From a bacterium (lineage in GTDB: Bacteria > Krumholzibacteriota > Krumholzibacteriia > LZORAL124-64-63): 37,171 bases of DNA. The DNA is taken from assembly GCA_018814885.1 (NCBI GenBank), contig JAHIYU010000168.1, forward strand, positions 1-37,171, given 5' to 3'. Positions 15,725-23,738 of the stretch are shown here, piece after piece. Position 1 is the stretch's first letter. Each line of letters starts with the position of its first letter. The notes beneath the pieces were generated by a model that did not search any database, was not told the origin of the DNA, and saw nothing but the letters and a program-made list of their open reading frames with translations. A program made the position numbers and the translations under genes.

Positions 15725-17998
15725 TTGAACCTGTCGCAGCTCCTGGACCGCCTCAAGGCCGACGAGAGCTTCCTGCGCAACGTCACCCGCTGGGAGGTGC
15801 TGGCCCCGTTCCCCGCCCGCACCGAGCCTTATCCCGAGATGCTCCACCCCGACCTGGTCGCGACGTTGCAGCGGCGCGGCATCCCCGAATTGTACAGCCA
15901 CCAGGCGGCCGCGGTGCGTCTGGCGGCCGCGCGCGAGCCTTTCGTCGTGGTCACGCCCACCGCCTCGGGCAAGACGCTCTGCTACAACCTGCCCGTGCTG
16001 GACGCCATGCTGCGCGATTTCCAGGCGCGCGCTCTCTACCTGTTCCCGACCAAGGCCCTGAGCCAGGACCAGATGCACGAGGTCCACGGCGTCATCACGG
16101 ATCTCGGCGCCGACATCAAGACCTACACCTTCGACGGCGACACGCCCGAGCCCGCGCGCAGGGCCATCCGCAGCAGCGGCCACATCGTGGTCACCAACCC
16201 GGACATGCTGCACCAGGGCATCCTGCCCCACCATACCCTCTGGGTGAAGCTGTTCGAGAACCTGCGCTACGTGGTCGTGGACGAGGTGCATCACTACCGC
16301 GGCGTCTTCGGCAGCCACGTGGCGAACGTGCTGCGCCGGCTGCGGCGCATCGCCGCCTTCTACGGGTCCGATCCGCTTTTCATCGGCTGCTCCGCCACCA
16401 TCGCCAACCCCGGCGAGCTGGCCGCGGGTCTGGCCGGGTGCGAGGTGACGGTTCTCGACGACAACGGCGCGCCGAGGGGCGAGAAGCACTTCATCTTCAC
16501 GAATCCTCCCGTGGTCAACCGGGAGCTGGGGATCCGGCGCTCGGCGCTGAAGGAGACCCGCGCCCTGGCGGAACGCTTCCTGGGCACGGGCGCCCAGATG
16601 ATCATCTTCGCCCGCTCGCGCATGCGCGTCGAATTGCTACTGACCTACCTGGAGCGGGCCGGTCGCCGCATCGGCATCAAGAGCGGGGAGGTGCGCGGCT
16701 ACCGCGGCGGCTACCTGCCCACCGAGCGGCGCGCCATCGAGACCGGGCTGCGCGACGGCAGCGTGCGCGCGGTCGTGAGCACCAACGCGCTGGAGCTCGG
16801 TATCGACATCGGGCGACTCGACGTGTGCCTGATGACCGGTTACGCCGGCACCGTCGCCAGCACCTGGCAGCAGGCGGGCCGCGCCGGCCGCAGCCAGAAC
16901 CTGAGCGTCGCGATCCTGGTCGCCACCAGCAATCCCCTGGATCAATACGTGATCAACAACCCCGACTGGTTCTTCGGGCGTCGGCCCGAGCACGCCAGCG
17001 TCGATCCGGACAACCTGATCATCCTGCTCAGCCACCTCAAGTGCGCCGCCTTCGAACTGCCATTCGACACCGGCGAGGAATACGGCGGCGCGGGCGTGAC
17101 CGAAGCGCTGGACTATCTCGCGGCGCAGGGCGTGCTGCACCGCGACGCGGACACCTATCACTGGATGGCGGACACCTATCCCGCCGAGGACGTGAGCCTG
17201 CGCAGCGCGGCGCCGGATAACGTGGTCATCGTCGACGCCTCCGGACCGTCGGGGATGGTCGTGGGGGAGATGGACCTGTTCAGCGCCCAGGAGATGCTGC
17301 ACGACGGGGCCATCTACATCCACGGCGGCCAGCAGTACCACGTGGACAAGCTGGACTGGGACCGCCACAAGGCCTACGTGAAGCCGGTGCGGGTGGACCA
17401 CTACACCGACGCGCAACGCAAGACCGAGCTGAAGACCCTCGCCGACGAAGGCGGCGAGGACTACGCGCTCGGCCGCAAGGGGCTGGGCGAGATCGGCCTG
17501 GTGAGCAAGGTCACGGTCTACAAGAAGATCAAGCTGGGCACCCACGAGAACGTGGGCGCGGGCCGCGTGCATCTGCCGGAGATGGAGATGCACACCACGA
17601 GCTTCTGGTGGGAGCTGCCGAGCGAGCTGCACGAACGGATGGCCGACGCGAGGCTCGATCTCGGCGATGCCCTCAAGGGGCTCGCCCACCTGATCGGCTG
17701 CGTCGCGCCGGCGTTCGTGATGGCCGATCCGGCCGACGTGCACACGCTGCCCATGGTCAAGTCCCCGTTCACCGACCAGCCGACGCTCTACGTGTACGAC
17801 GCCTATCCGGGCGGCGTGGGCTACGCCAAGCGCATCTTCCGGCAGTTCGACGAGATCGTCGCCGCGGCGAGCCACCACCTGGAGGCGTGCCCCTGCGAGC
17901 GGGGATGCCCCTCCTGCGTGGGCGCCCCGGTCGATTCGGGCCACACGGCCCTCGAGGGCGCGCGCTGGATCCTCGGGGCTTGCCGGGGACGGCCCTGA
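15725..17998 (+). CDS. mrfA: MrfA/YprA-type DEAD/DEAH-box helicase with C-terminal DUF1998
   Basis: A 757-residue superfamily 2 helicase. Walker A is TPTASGKT (77-84), motif II DEVHHY (186-191), motif III GCSATIANP, and motif VI QAGRAGR. The DUF1998 C-terminal region ends with a four-cysteine cluster (ACPCERGCPSC) expected to bind zinc. MrfA in Bacillus subtilis unwinds DNA 3'-5' in a UvrABC-independent excision pathway for mitomycin C damage. TTG 15725 is the start: GGAGG lies 8 bases upstream. The stop overlaps the mrfB start (TGATG), matching the yprA-yprB pairing. It is full length. Confidence 0.9.
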   Translation: MNLSQLLDRLKADESFLRNVTRWEVLAPFPARTEPYPEMLHPDLVATLQRRGIPELYSHQAAAVRLAAAREPFVVVTPTASGKTLCYNLPVLDAMLRDFQARALYLFPTKALSQDQMHEVHGVITDLGADIKTYTFDGDTPEPARRAIRSSGHIVVTNPDMLHQGILPHHTLWVKLFENLRYVVVDEVHHYRGVFGSHVANVLRRLRRIAAFYGSDPLFIGCSATIANPGELAAGLAGCEVTVLDDNGAPRGEKHFIFTNPPVVNRELGIRRSALKETRALAERFLGTGAQMIIFARSRMRVELLLTYLERAGRRIGIKSGEVRGYRGGYLPTERRAIETGLRDGSVRAVVSTNALELGIDIGRLDVCLMTGYAGTVASTWQQAGRAGRSQNLSVAILVATSNPLDQYVINNPDWFFGRRPEHASVDPDNLIILLSHLKCAAFELPFDTGEEYGGAGVTEALDYLAAQGVLHRDADTYHWMADTYPAEDVSLRSAAPDNVVIVDASGPSGMVVGEMDLFSAQEMLHDGAIYIHGGQQYHVDKLDWDRHKAYVKPVRVDHYTDAQRKTELKTLADEGGEDYALGRKGLGEIGLVSKVTVYKKIKLGTHENVGAGRVHLPEMEMHTTSFWWELPSELHERMADARLDLGDALKGLAHLIGCVAPAFVMADPADVHTLPMVKSPFTDQPTLYVYDAYPGGVGYAKRIFRQFDEIVAAASHHLEACPCERGCPSCVGAPVDSGHTALEGARWILGACRGRP

Positions 17999-19167
17999 TG
18001 GACCTGCGCGAGCGGCTGGCCAGGCTCGATCGGCGACAGGCCGGGGCGACACCGGCGCCGCACGAGGCGTCGCCAGCGGGCGATCCGCGGGACCTGGGCC
18101 TGACGCCGAGGACCGGCGCCGCGGGAACCGTCTGGATGTGCGCACACCAGGCGCAGGAGCCAGCGCCACCGGCGCGGCTCGGGACGCTGAACAGGGTCAC
18201 GACGCACCGGGCTCCGGAAGAGCTCGCCGCGGAGGATCTGCTGTTCCTGGATACCGAGACCACGGGGCTGGCGGGGGGCACGGGCACCCTGCCCTTCCTG
18301 GTGGGCTTGGGCTGGTGGCGGCACGGTTTCTTCAGCGTCGAGCAGTACTTCTTGCCATCGCCGTCGGCGGAACGGGCCATGCTCGCCGAACTCGCCGGAC
18401 TGGCCGCCGGCTTCAAGGTCGTGGTGACCTTCAACGGCCAGACCTTCGATCTGCCCCTGCTGAAAACGCGCGGCATCCTGGCCCGACGTCGCCGACTGCT
18501 GGACGACCTGGTCAGCTGGGACCTGCTGCCGGTGTCACGCCGTTTCTGGGGGCGGAGACTGCCGGACTGTCGCCAGCAGACCGTCGAGTCCCGGATCGCG
18601 GGCGTGCGCCGCGGCGCCGGCGACATCGACGCTTCCCTCATTCCCCAGGCCTATTTCTCCTTCGTGCGTCAGGGACGCAACGGGGCCCTGCGTGCGGTGA
18701 TAGAGCACAACCGGCGCGACGTGGCGGGCATGGCGGCCATCCTGTGCGAGGCCTTGGCCCAGGCGCGGCTGGTGGAGCCGCGGCTGCCGGTCCCGGCCGT
18801 GCCCTGGCAGGACGCCTGGTCCCTGGCTCGCCTGTGCGAGACCCGCGGCGACCGGGTCCACGAGGGCCTCTGGATGGCCGAGGCTGTCGCCCGGGCAAGG
18901 CTCGCGATGGCCCCCCGTCCCTTCTTCGTGGATGCCGTCAGGATCATGAAGCGGACGCGGGACTGGTCCCTGGTCGCCCGGCTGCTCGAACGGGCGGGCG
19001 ATGCTCACGGGGCGGATCCCTGGCTGCATCACGAGTCGGCCATCCTCTGCGAACATCGCCTGGGTGACCTGCGCCGGGCCCTGACCCACGCCCGCGCGCT
19101 GGGCGACGGGCACCGCATCGCGCGGCTCACCCGGCTCATCCGCGAGAGGGCCGAGACGGAGGGTTGA
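17998..19167 (+). CDS. mrfB: MrfB/YprB-type DEDD exonuclease
   Basis: A 389-residue protein with an RNase H-like exonuclease domain: D85 and E87 in FLDTETTGLAGGTGT, D151 in FNGQTFDLPLL, and H237/D241 in EHNRRDVAGM. This is the complete set of metal ligands for a DEDD nuclease. The first 70 residues look disordered (Ala/Pro/Arg-rich). The C-terminal third (from about 270) is helical and TPR-like, as in YprB. It would degrade the damaged strand unwound by MrfA. ATG 17998 is directly coupled to mrfA. Confidence 0.88.
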   Translation: MDLRERLARLDRRQAGATPAPHEASPAGDPRDLGLTPRTGAAGTVWMCAHQAQEPAPPARLGTLNRVTTHRAPEELAAEDLLFLDTETTGLAGGTGTLPFLVGLGWWRHGFFSVEQYFLPSPSAERAMLAELAGLAAGFKVVVTFNGQTFDLPLLKTRGILARRRRLLDDLVSWDLLPVSRRFWGRRLPDCRQQTVESRIAGVRRGAGDIDASLIPQAYFSFVRQGRNGALRAVIEHNRRDVAGMAAILCEALAQARLVEPRLPVPAVPWQDAWSLARLCETRGDRVHEGLWMAEAVARARLAMAPRPFFVDAVRIMKRTRDWSLVARLLERAGDAHGADPWLHHESAILCEHRLGDLRRALTHARALGDGHRIARLTRLIRERAETEG

Positions 19168-19186
19168 CGGTTCGACGCCAAGATCG

Positions 19187-19215
19187 TTGCCTGAGCCCGC
19201 GGCGTCGTGCATAGT
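19187..19215 (+). promoter_or_regulatory. Candidate promoter of the winged-helix-like gene
   Basis: TTGCCT (19187-19192), 17 bases, CATAGT (19210-19215), 28 bases before the start codon. The -10 is a partial match. Confidence 0.35.
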
Positions 19216-19242
19216 CGAGCCCGGCAGGCGAAAGGGGGCGAG

Positions 19243-19677
19243 ATGTCGAAAGTGACGCGTGAAGACGGGCATCTGGTGGTCGCGGCCATCCGGGTCCTGG
19301 CGTACAAGCTGAACGGACCGCCCACCCCCGAACAGGTGGCGGAATTGCTGGGCCTCGCGCCGGAGACCGTACGCCTACAGACCCTGGCTCTCCAGGAAGC
19401 GGGCATCGTCAAGCTGGTGACCAGCGCCTACGAGAATCATCTCGAGGTCCGTGACCATGCCCTGCTCGACGGGCTCGAAAGCGACGCGCGGCAGGCCGCC
19501 ATGGACGAGGCACTCGCCGAGTTCGATCAGCACAAGCAGGAGGAGGCCGAACGCATGTCCCGGCTCTTCTCCGAGGGCGAGCACGAACGCCGCCGGCGCG
19601 ACAAGTTCAAGGAGATGGACAAGGGGCTCGGGGACTTCGAGCGCAAGAAGCCGCGCAATCCCTTCGGCGACGATTGA
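19243..19677 (+). CDS. Small winged-helix-like protein with charged C-terminal helix
   Basis: A 144-residue protein not assigned to a named family. Residues 8-75 look like a winged helix-turn-helix: helix VVAAIRVLAYKL, then TPEQVAELLGL-APETVRLQTLALQEAGIVKLV as a helix-turn-helix, then a short wing. Residues 78-135 are a long, highly charged, probably coiled-coil helix (ALAEFDQHKQEEAERMSRLF and on). The end is KKPRNPFGDD. It may bind DNA, or use the fold for protein contact. AAGGGGG precedes ATG 19243; a GTG at 19207 would add a segment overlapping the candidate promoter. It has its own terminator and probably its own promoter. Confidence 0.75.
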   Translation: MSKVTREDGHLVVAAIRVLAYKLNGPPTPEQVAELLGLAPETVRLQTLALQEAGIVKLVTSAYENHLEVRDHALLDGLESDARQAAMDEALAEFDQHKQEEAERMSRLFSEGEHERRRRDKFKEMDKGLGDFERKKPRNPFGDD

Positions 19678-19698
19678 ATCTCAGCCGGCGCCGCGAAT

Positions 19699-19732
19699 GC
19701 AGAGGGCCTCCCCGCCGGGGGAGGCCCTCTGC
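19699..19732. terminator. Bidirectional terminator between convergent genes
   Basis: A perfect 15-bp inverted repeat (19699-19713 with 19718-19732) around GCCG, 21 bases after the + gene stop and 25 bases after the end of the minus-strand ppiD-like gene. It serves both directions by position. No long T tract is present on either side. Confidence 0.75.
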
Positions 19733-19757
19733 TCGAGCGCGGTGCCGATCGTTCCGC

Positions 19758-21563
19758 TCAATCGGCGTAGAGCAGATAGCGCCGGTCGTCGACCTTGGCT
19801 GTGGCCAACTTGTCCTGGTACCACTTCTCGACGGCCTCGTTCTGCCGGGCAGCGAACAGGGAGTCGTGGATGGAGGCCGCCTCGGCGGCGAAGGCGGCCT
19901 CGTCGAACGCCGACTTCCACAGCACCTTCATGGCGAAGATACCCCGGTTCGTCTCCACCTTCTCGACCAGCACGCCAGGCTCGTTGTCCAGGGCGGCGCG
20001 GTTGAAGTCGGAATTGAAGCCCACGTCCTGGATGTTCCCGGTGGCGGTGAAGGTGTCGGTCACGGCGTGGGTCAGGCCGAACTCGGCGGCGACACCGTCG
20101 AATGCCCCGCCTGCCTGCAGGGCGGCCACGGCGGGGGCGAGCTTCTGTTCGGCCAGGGCGCTTTTCCGGGCGCGGCCGATCTTAGCGATGACCGCCGACT
20201 CGACGTCCGCCAGGGGAGCGGGCCCCTCGGGCAGGTACTCCAGGTTCTCGATCACGTAGAAGAACTCCTCGGTCTCCATCACGCGGCCGATGTCGCCAAG
20301 GCTGGAGCTGAAGGCGAACATCGTCCCCGGGATGGTGTTGCGGAAGCCGGGGATGTCGCTGCCCTCGCGCAGGGGGCGGGGGTGCAGCACTTCGAGCGCC
20401 GCATCCTCGGCGGCCTCGGCGAAACCGATGTCGAGGGCATCCTTGCGGAAGGCCTGGGCGCGTTCGTAGATGTCGGTGAGGGTCTCGTCGCCGGCGGTGA
20501 TCTTCAAGAGGATGTGGCGGGCGTGTACGCGCGCCACCTCGCCATCCTCCTCGAAGCGCTCGAGAACCTCGATCAGGTGGTAGCCGAACTGGGTCTTGAC
20601 GGGCCCGCTGAGCTCGCCCACGGGCAGGGCGAAGGCCGCCTCGGAGAACTCGTCGACCATGCGTTCGCGGTCGAAGGTGCCGAGGTCGCCGCCTTCGTCC
20701 TTGGTGCCGTCCTCGGAATAGATGGCGGCCGCCTCCTCGAAGTCCATGGTGCCGTCCAGGATCTCCTGCCGCACTTCCAGGGCCAGCTCCCGGACCTCGC
20801 TGTCGTCCAGCTCGCTGGGATCCTTGAGGAAGGTCACCAGCTGCACGGAGACCTTCTCCGGCTCGATGAAATCGCTCTCGTGCTCGGCGTAGTAGGCGGC
20901 GATCTCCTCCGCTGTCGGCTGTTCGTCTATGGTCAGGTCCTTGAAGAGCACGGCGACGTACTCGGCGATGCCCTTCATGTTCCGCCTGTAGTACTCGTCC
21001 CGGATCTCCTGGTCGGATACCGTTACACCGGCGGCGATAGACTCGGCGAGCTTCTGGCGGGGCAGCATGGCGCGCAGGTAGGCCTCGACTCCCGTCCAGT
21101 CCCGCTGGGGGTTGGCCAGCTCCGCGTGGTAGGCGTCCAGATCCACTTCGCCCTCGGCCGTGGTGAACTGCGCGAGGAGATCCGGCGGCGGATTGTTCTT
21201 CAGGACATCGATGATCTCGGCGTCGTCCACGGTGAGGCGGAGGCGGGCGATCTCTTCGTCCTCCAGCTTGGTGCGTACCAGGCCCTGCCAGACCGTCTCG
21301 GAGGCCTGGGCGCGCTGGTTGGTGGTCAGCGAGCTGGTCTGGTATGCGCTGCGCATCCGGGCCAGATAGTTGCGGTAGGTGTTGTCCCATTCGCCGGTGG
21401 TGATCTTCACGCCGTTGACCGAACCGACCCAGGTGGGACCCTGTTTGCGGGAGTTGTCCTGGCGGTTGCATTGCGCGCCCCACACGATGAACGTGAACAG
21501 GATGAAGGAGACGGCGATGATCCAGTAGAAGAACTTCGCCCGCGACCGCAGCAGTTTGAACAT
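19758..21563 (-). CDS. PpiD/SurA-like membrane-anchored peptidylprolyl isomerase
   Basis: A 601-residue periplasmic foldase. One N-terminal membrane anchor ([19 protein letters not shown], about 11-29) is followed by a SurA_N-like helical chaperone region. A parvulin-type rotamase domain spans about 230-345, with the signature [46 protein letters not shown] second degenerate rotamase-like segment and a helical C-terminus ([21 protein letters not shown] end) follow. This is the PpiD architecture, near its usual length of about 620. The ATG follows GGAG with 7-base spacing. It would assist folding of exported proteins, including outer-membrane barrels such as the PorV-like protein encoded later. 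Confidence 0.9.
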   Translation of the reverse strand: MFKLLRSRAKFFYWIIAVSFILFTFIVWGAQCNRQDNSRKQGPTWVGSVNGVKITTGEWDNTYRNYLARMRSAYQTSSLTTNQRAQASETVWQGLVRTKLEDEEIARLRLTVDDAEIIDVLKNNPPPDLLAQFTTAEGEVDLDAYHAELANPQRDWTGVEAYLRAMLPRQKLAESIAAGVTVSDQEIRDEYYRRNMKGIAEYVAVLFKDLTIDEQPTAEEIAAYYAEHESDFIEPEKVSVQLVTFLKDPSELDDSEVRELALEVRQEILDGTMDFEEAAAIYSEDGTKDEGGDLGTFDRERMVDEFSEAAFALPVGELSGPVKTQFGYHLIEVLERFEEDGEVARVHARHILLKITAGDETLTDIYERAQAFRKDALDIGFAEAAEDAALEVLHPRPLREGSDIPGFRNTIPGTMFAFSSSLGDIGRVMETEEFFYVIENLEYLPEGPAPLADVESAVIAKIGRARKSALAEQKLAPAVAALQAGGAFDGVAAEFGLTHAVTDTFTATGNIQDVGFNSDFNRAALDNEPGVLVEKVETNRGIFAMKVLWKSAFDEAAFAAEAASIHDSLFAARQNEAVEKWYQDKLATAKVDDRRYLLYAD

Positions 21564-21616
21564 CTCGAATCTCCTCGTGAAACACGATGCCGGCCCGGAA
21601 CCGGTTCGCCGACACT

Positions 21617-21641
21617 AAAAAAACCCAGTCATGTGTCTGGG
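21617..21641 (-). terminator. Intrinsic terminator-like hairpin in the ppiD leader
   Basis: On the minus strand CCCAG (21641-21637), an 8-base loop, CTGGG (21628-21624), then seven T residues (21623-21617). It lies 54 bases upstream of the ppiD-like start, reading toward the gene, with no coding gene behind it on that strand. It is either an attenuator or the end of a small RNA. Confidence 0.55.
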
Positions 21642-21782
21642 ATGTAGAGGCCTGGTCCCTGCAGTTTATGGACTGTTAAAATAGCATATCCCGGCTCCGG
21701 GAGCCAGAAAAACCCTGACCCGGCCCTTGCCGCCTCGCGGCGCCTCGCGAAGACATGGACCGCCTGTCGCGCAGGCCCCGGC

Positions 21783-21811
21783 TGGACGGCGGCCCGCGGC
21801 GATGGTAGATT
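21783..21811 (+). promoter_or_regulatory. Candidate promoter of the M23 peptidase gene
   Basis: TGGACG (21783-21788), 17 bases, TAGATT (21806-21811), 25 bases before the ATG. The same -35 hexamer and spacing occur upstream of dnaE. Confidence 0.45.
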
Positions 21812-21836
21812 GCGAACCGACACGGAGGTCCGCGCC

Positions 21837-23657
21837 ATGAATCGCAGTCTCGTCCTGCTCCCGACCCTGCTGGCCGCCGCGGCGGCCTCGGCGCTCGCAA
21901 GTGCGATCCCGGACGCACCGTCGTGGCCCCTGCCGCTGGAGACGCGTTACCTGACCTCGAACTTCATGGAGCACCGCTCCGGACGCTTCCACGCCGGCCT
22001 GGATCTGAAGACCGAGGGCCGGACGGGCTTTCCCGTCCTGGCTGCGGAGGACGGGTGGATCGCCCGCATCCGCGTCTCGCCGGCGGGATACGGCAAGACC
22101 CTCTACCTGCGGGGCGCTTCCGGGCGCACCTACGTCTACGCGCATCTCGAGAGGATCGGCGACCGGTGGCGTTCCGAGGTGCGCCGCGCCCAGGCCCGCC
22201 GCGGGCGCTACGACGTGACGCTGCACTTCCCGGCCGGCAAGCACGAGGTGAGCCGGGGCGAGATCCTCGCCCTGTCGGGCCAGAGCGGCGCCGCCGGTCC
22301 GCATCTGCATTTCGAGGTGCGCGACGCCGAGAACCGGCCGCTCGACCCGCAGGCCCACGGCTTCTCGGTTCCCGATACCCTGCCGCCGACGATCCTGAAG
22401 ATCCGCGCCATGCCGGCGTCCCCGCTGTCGCGCGTCGAGGGAGGGCTGGCCGCCCGCTCGGTCAGCGGCGACCCGTTGTCGGGGGAGTTGCCCCGTCTGC
22501 GGATCCGGGGCCGGGTCGCCTTCTCCGCCCAGATCCTCGAGACCTCGGACATCATGGGCTTTCGGCTGGAGCCTTATCGGCTGGCTGTCTCCCTCGACGA
22601 TTCGCTGGTCTTCGAATCGCGCAACGACGGTTACGACTTCGCGCTGCAACACTTGATGCGCCTCGAGTGGCTGGAGCAGCCCGGCTGGCACGAGCGCTGG
22701 CTGATGCGGCGCGAAGGCGATGTCCTGCCGGGGCGGCGGGGGGAGGGCTGGAGCCTGGATCCGGCCGTGCTCACGCCGGGCGAGCACGTGGTGCGCGTGA
22801 CCGCCGCGGACCGCGCCGGCAACGACAGCGAAGTCTTCTGGACCCTGCTCGTCTCCCCGGAGGAACCGGGAGATCCGCCCGCCTCGGCGGCGTCCTGGCG
22901 CGAGGATCCCGTGCGGGTCGAGGTGCCGTGGGACGGTGAGGGGCCGCGGCGCTGGCTGACCCCGTTCCTCGAGGCGAACGGGGAAGTGGTGAAACCGGCG
23001 GAGATCGGCGACGGAGGGCTGCTCGACGGGGGGCCGTCGGCCCTGGCGCCGGACAGCCTGACCGCGCTCGAGCGTCTTGCCGCCGGGCGGGTGCAGGGTC
23101 TGGAGGCCCTCGGCTGGAGCGCGCGCGTCGTCGCCCCGGACTGGAGCGCCCGCGCAGGCGTCGCCTTCCCCCTCGCCGCGGCGCTGCCGGACATCCTGCC
23201 GCCGGAACTCGGCGTCTACATGCAGGATCGAGGCGAAGACTGGAATCCCGCCGGCGTGCCCCGCCGCCTCGGCGCGGCCTGGGTCTTCGACGCCCACGAG
23301 GCCGGCCGCTACGCCCTCTTCTTGGACCGCAACGCCCCATATCTGGGACCGGGGCCGGACGAGGGCCTCGTGCGCCGCGTCGCACCGTCACGTGTCGCGG
23401 CTGTCTCGGCGCCGACGTGGGAGGTGTTTGCCATCCGCACGGAGGATCTGGGCTCCGGCATCGACACGGAGTCGATCAGGGTGTCGCTGGACGGACGTCC
23501 CCTGATCGCCGAGCCCGATCCGCCACGCGACCGCCTGCTCGTGGAGTTGCCCGACGCGACGCCGCCCGGCGCGCATCGGCTGGAGATCACGGTCTCCGAC
23601 CGGGCGGGGCACGTCACCGCGAGAACCTACCAACTGGTCTTGATCGCAACGCCTTGA
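21837..23657 (+). CDS. Secreted M23-family metallopeptidase with long C-terminal region
   Basis: A 606-residue exported protein with a signal peptide (MNRSLVLLPTLLAAAAASALASA, cleavage near residue 23). The lysostaphin-type M23 domain at about 45-170 has zinc ligands H52 and D56 (FHAGLDLK) and H158 in HLHFEV (H156 also present), plus YAHLE with H103. These are intact, so it should cleave peptidoglycan cross-bridges or similar peptides. Residues 175-606 contain beta-rich segments resembling immunoglobulin-like folds (for example DSLVFESRNDGYDF, GEHVVRVTAADRAGNDSEVFW, PGAHRLEITVSDRAGHVTARTYQLVL). CGGAGG precedes ATG 21837; an in-frame upstream extension to 21810 would overlap the promoter -10. 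Confidence 0.88.
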   Translation: MNRSLVLLPTLLAAAAASALASAIPDAPSWPLPLETRYLTSNFMEHRSGRFHAGLDLKTEGRTGFPVLAAEDGWIARIRVSPAGYGKTLYLRGASGRTYVYAHLERIGDRWRSEVRRAQARRGRYDVTLHFPAGKHEVSRGEILALSGQSGAAGPHLHFEVRDAENRPLDPQAHGFSVPDTLPPTILKIRAMPASPLSRVEGGLAARSVSGDPLSGELPRLRIRGRVAFSAQILETSDIMGFRLEPYRLAVSLDDSLVFESRNDGYDFALQHLMRLEWLEQPGWHERWLMRREGDVLPGRRGEGWSLDPAVLTPGEHVVRVTAADRAGNDSEVFWTLLVSPEEPGDPPASAASWREDPVRVEVPWDGEGPRRWLTPFLEANGEVVKPAEIGDGGLLDGGPSALAPDSLTALERLAAGRVQGLEALGWSARVVAPDWSARAGVAFPLAAALPDILPPELGVYMQDRGEDWNPAGVPRRLGAAWVFDAHEAGRYALFLDRNAPYLGPGPDEGLVRRVAPSRVAAVSAPTWEVFAIRTEDLGSGIDTESIRVSLDGRPLIAEPDPPRDRLLVELPDATPPGAHRLEITVSDRAGHVTARTYQLVLIATP

Positions 23658-23666
23658 CGGGGGTGG

Positions 23667-23695
23667 TGGACGTTCCCGACGCCTCCTGCTATCGT
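23667..23695 (+). promoter_or_regulatory. Candidate extended -10 promoter of dnaE
   Basis: TGGACG (23667-23672), 17 bases, TATCGT (23690-23695) preceded by TGC, an extended -10 element. It sits 43 bases before the dnaE start. Confidence 0.4.
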
Positions 23696-23738
23696 AGCGG
23701 TTCGGGCTGCCACACATCACGACCACGGACCGGGGCCG

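Noticed and set aside
19674..21647. 657-codon + strand frame opposite the ppiD-like gene
   Set aside because: The opposite strand encodes a clear PpiD-type protein with a membrane anchor and rotamase signature; this frame also runs through the strong terminator at 19699-19732.
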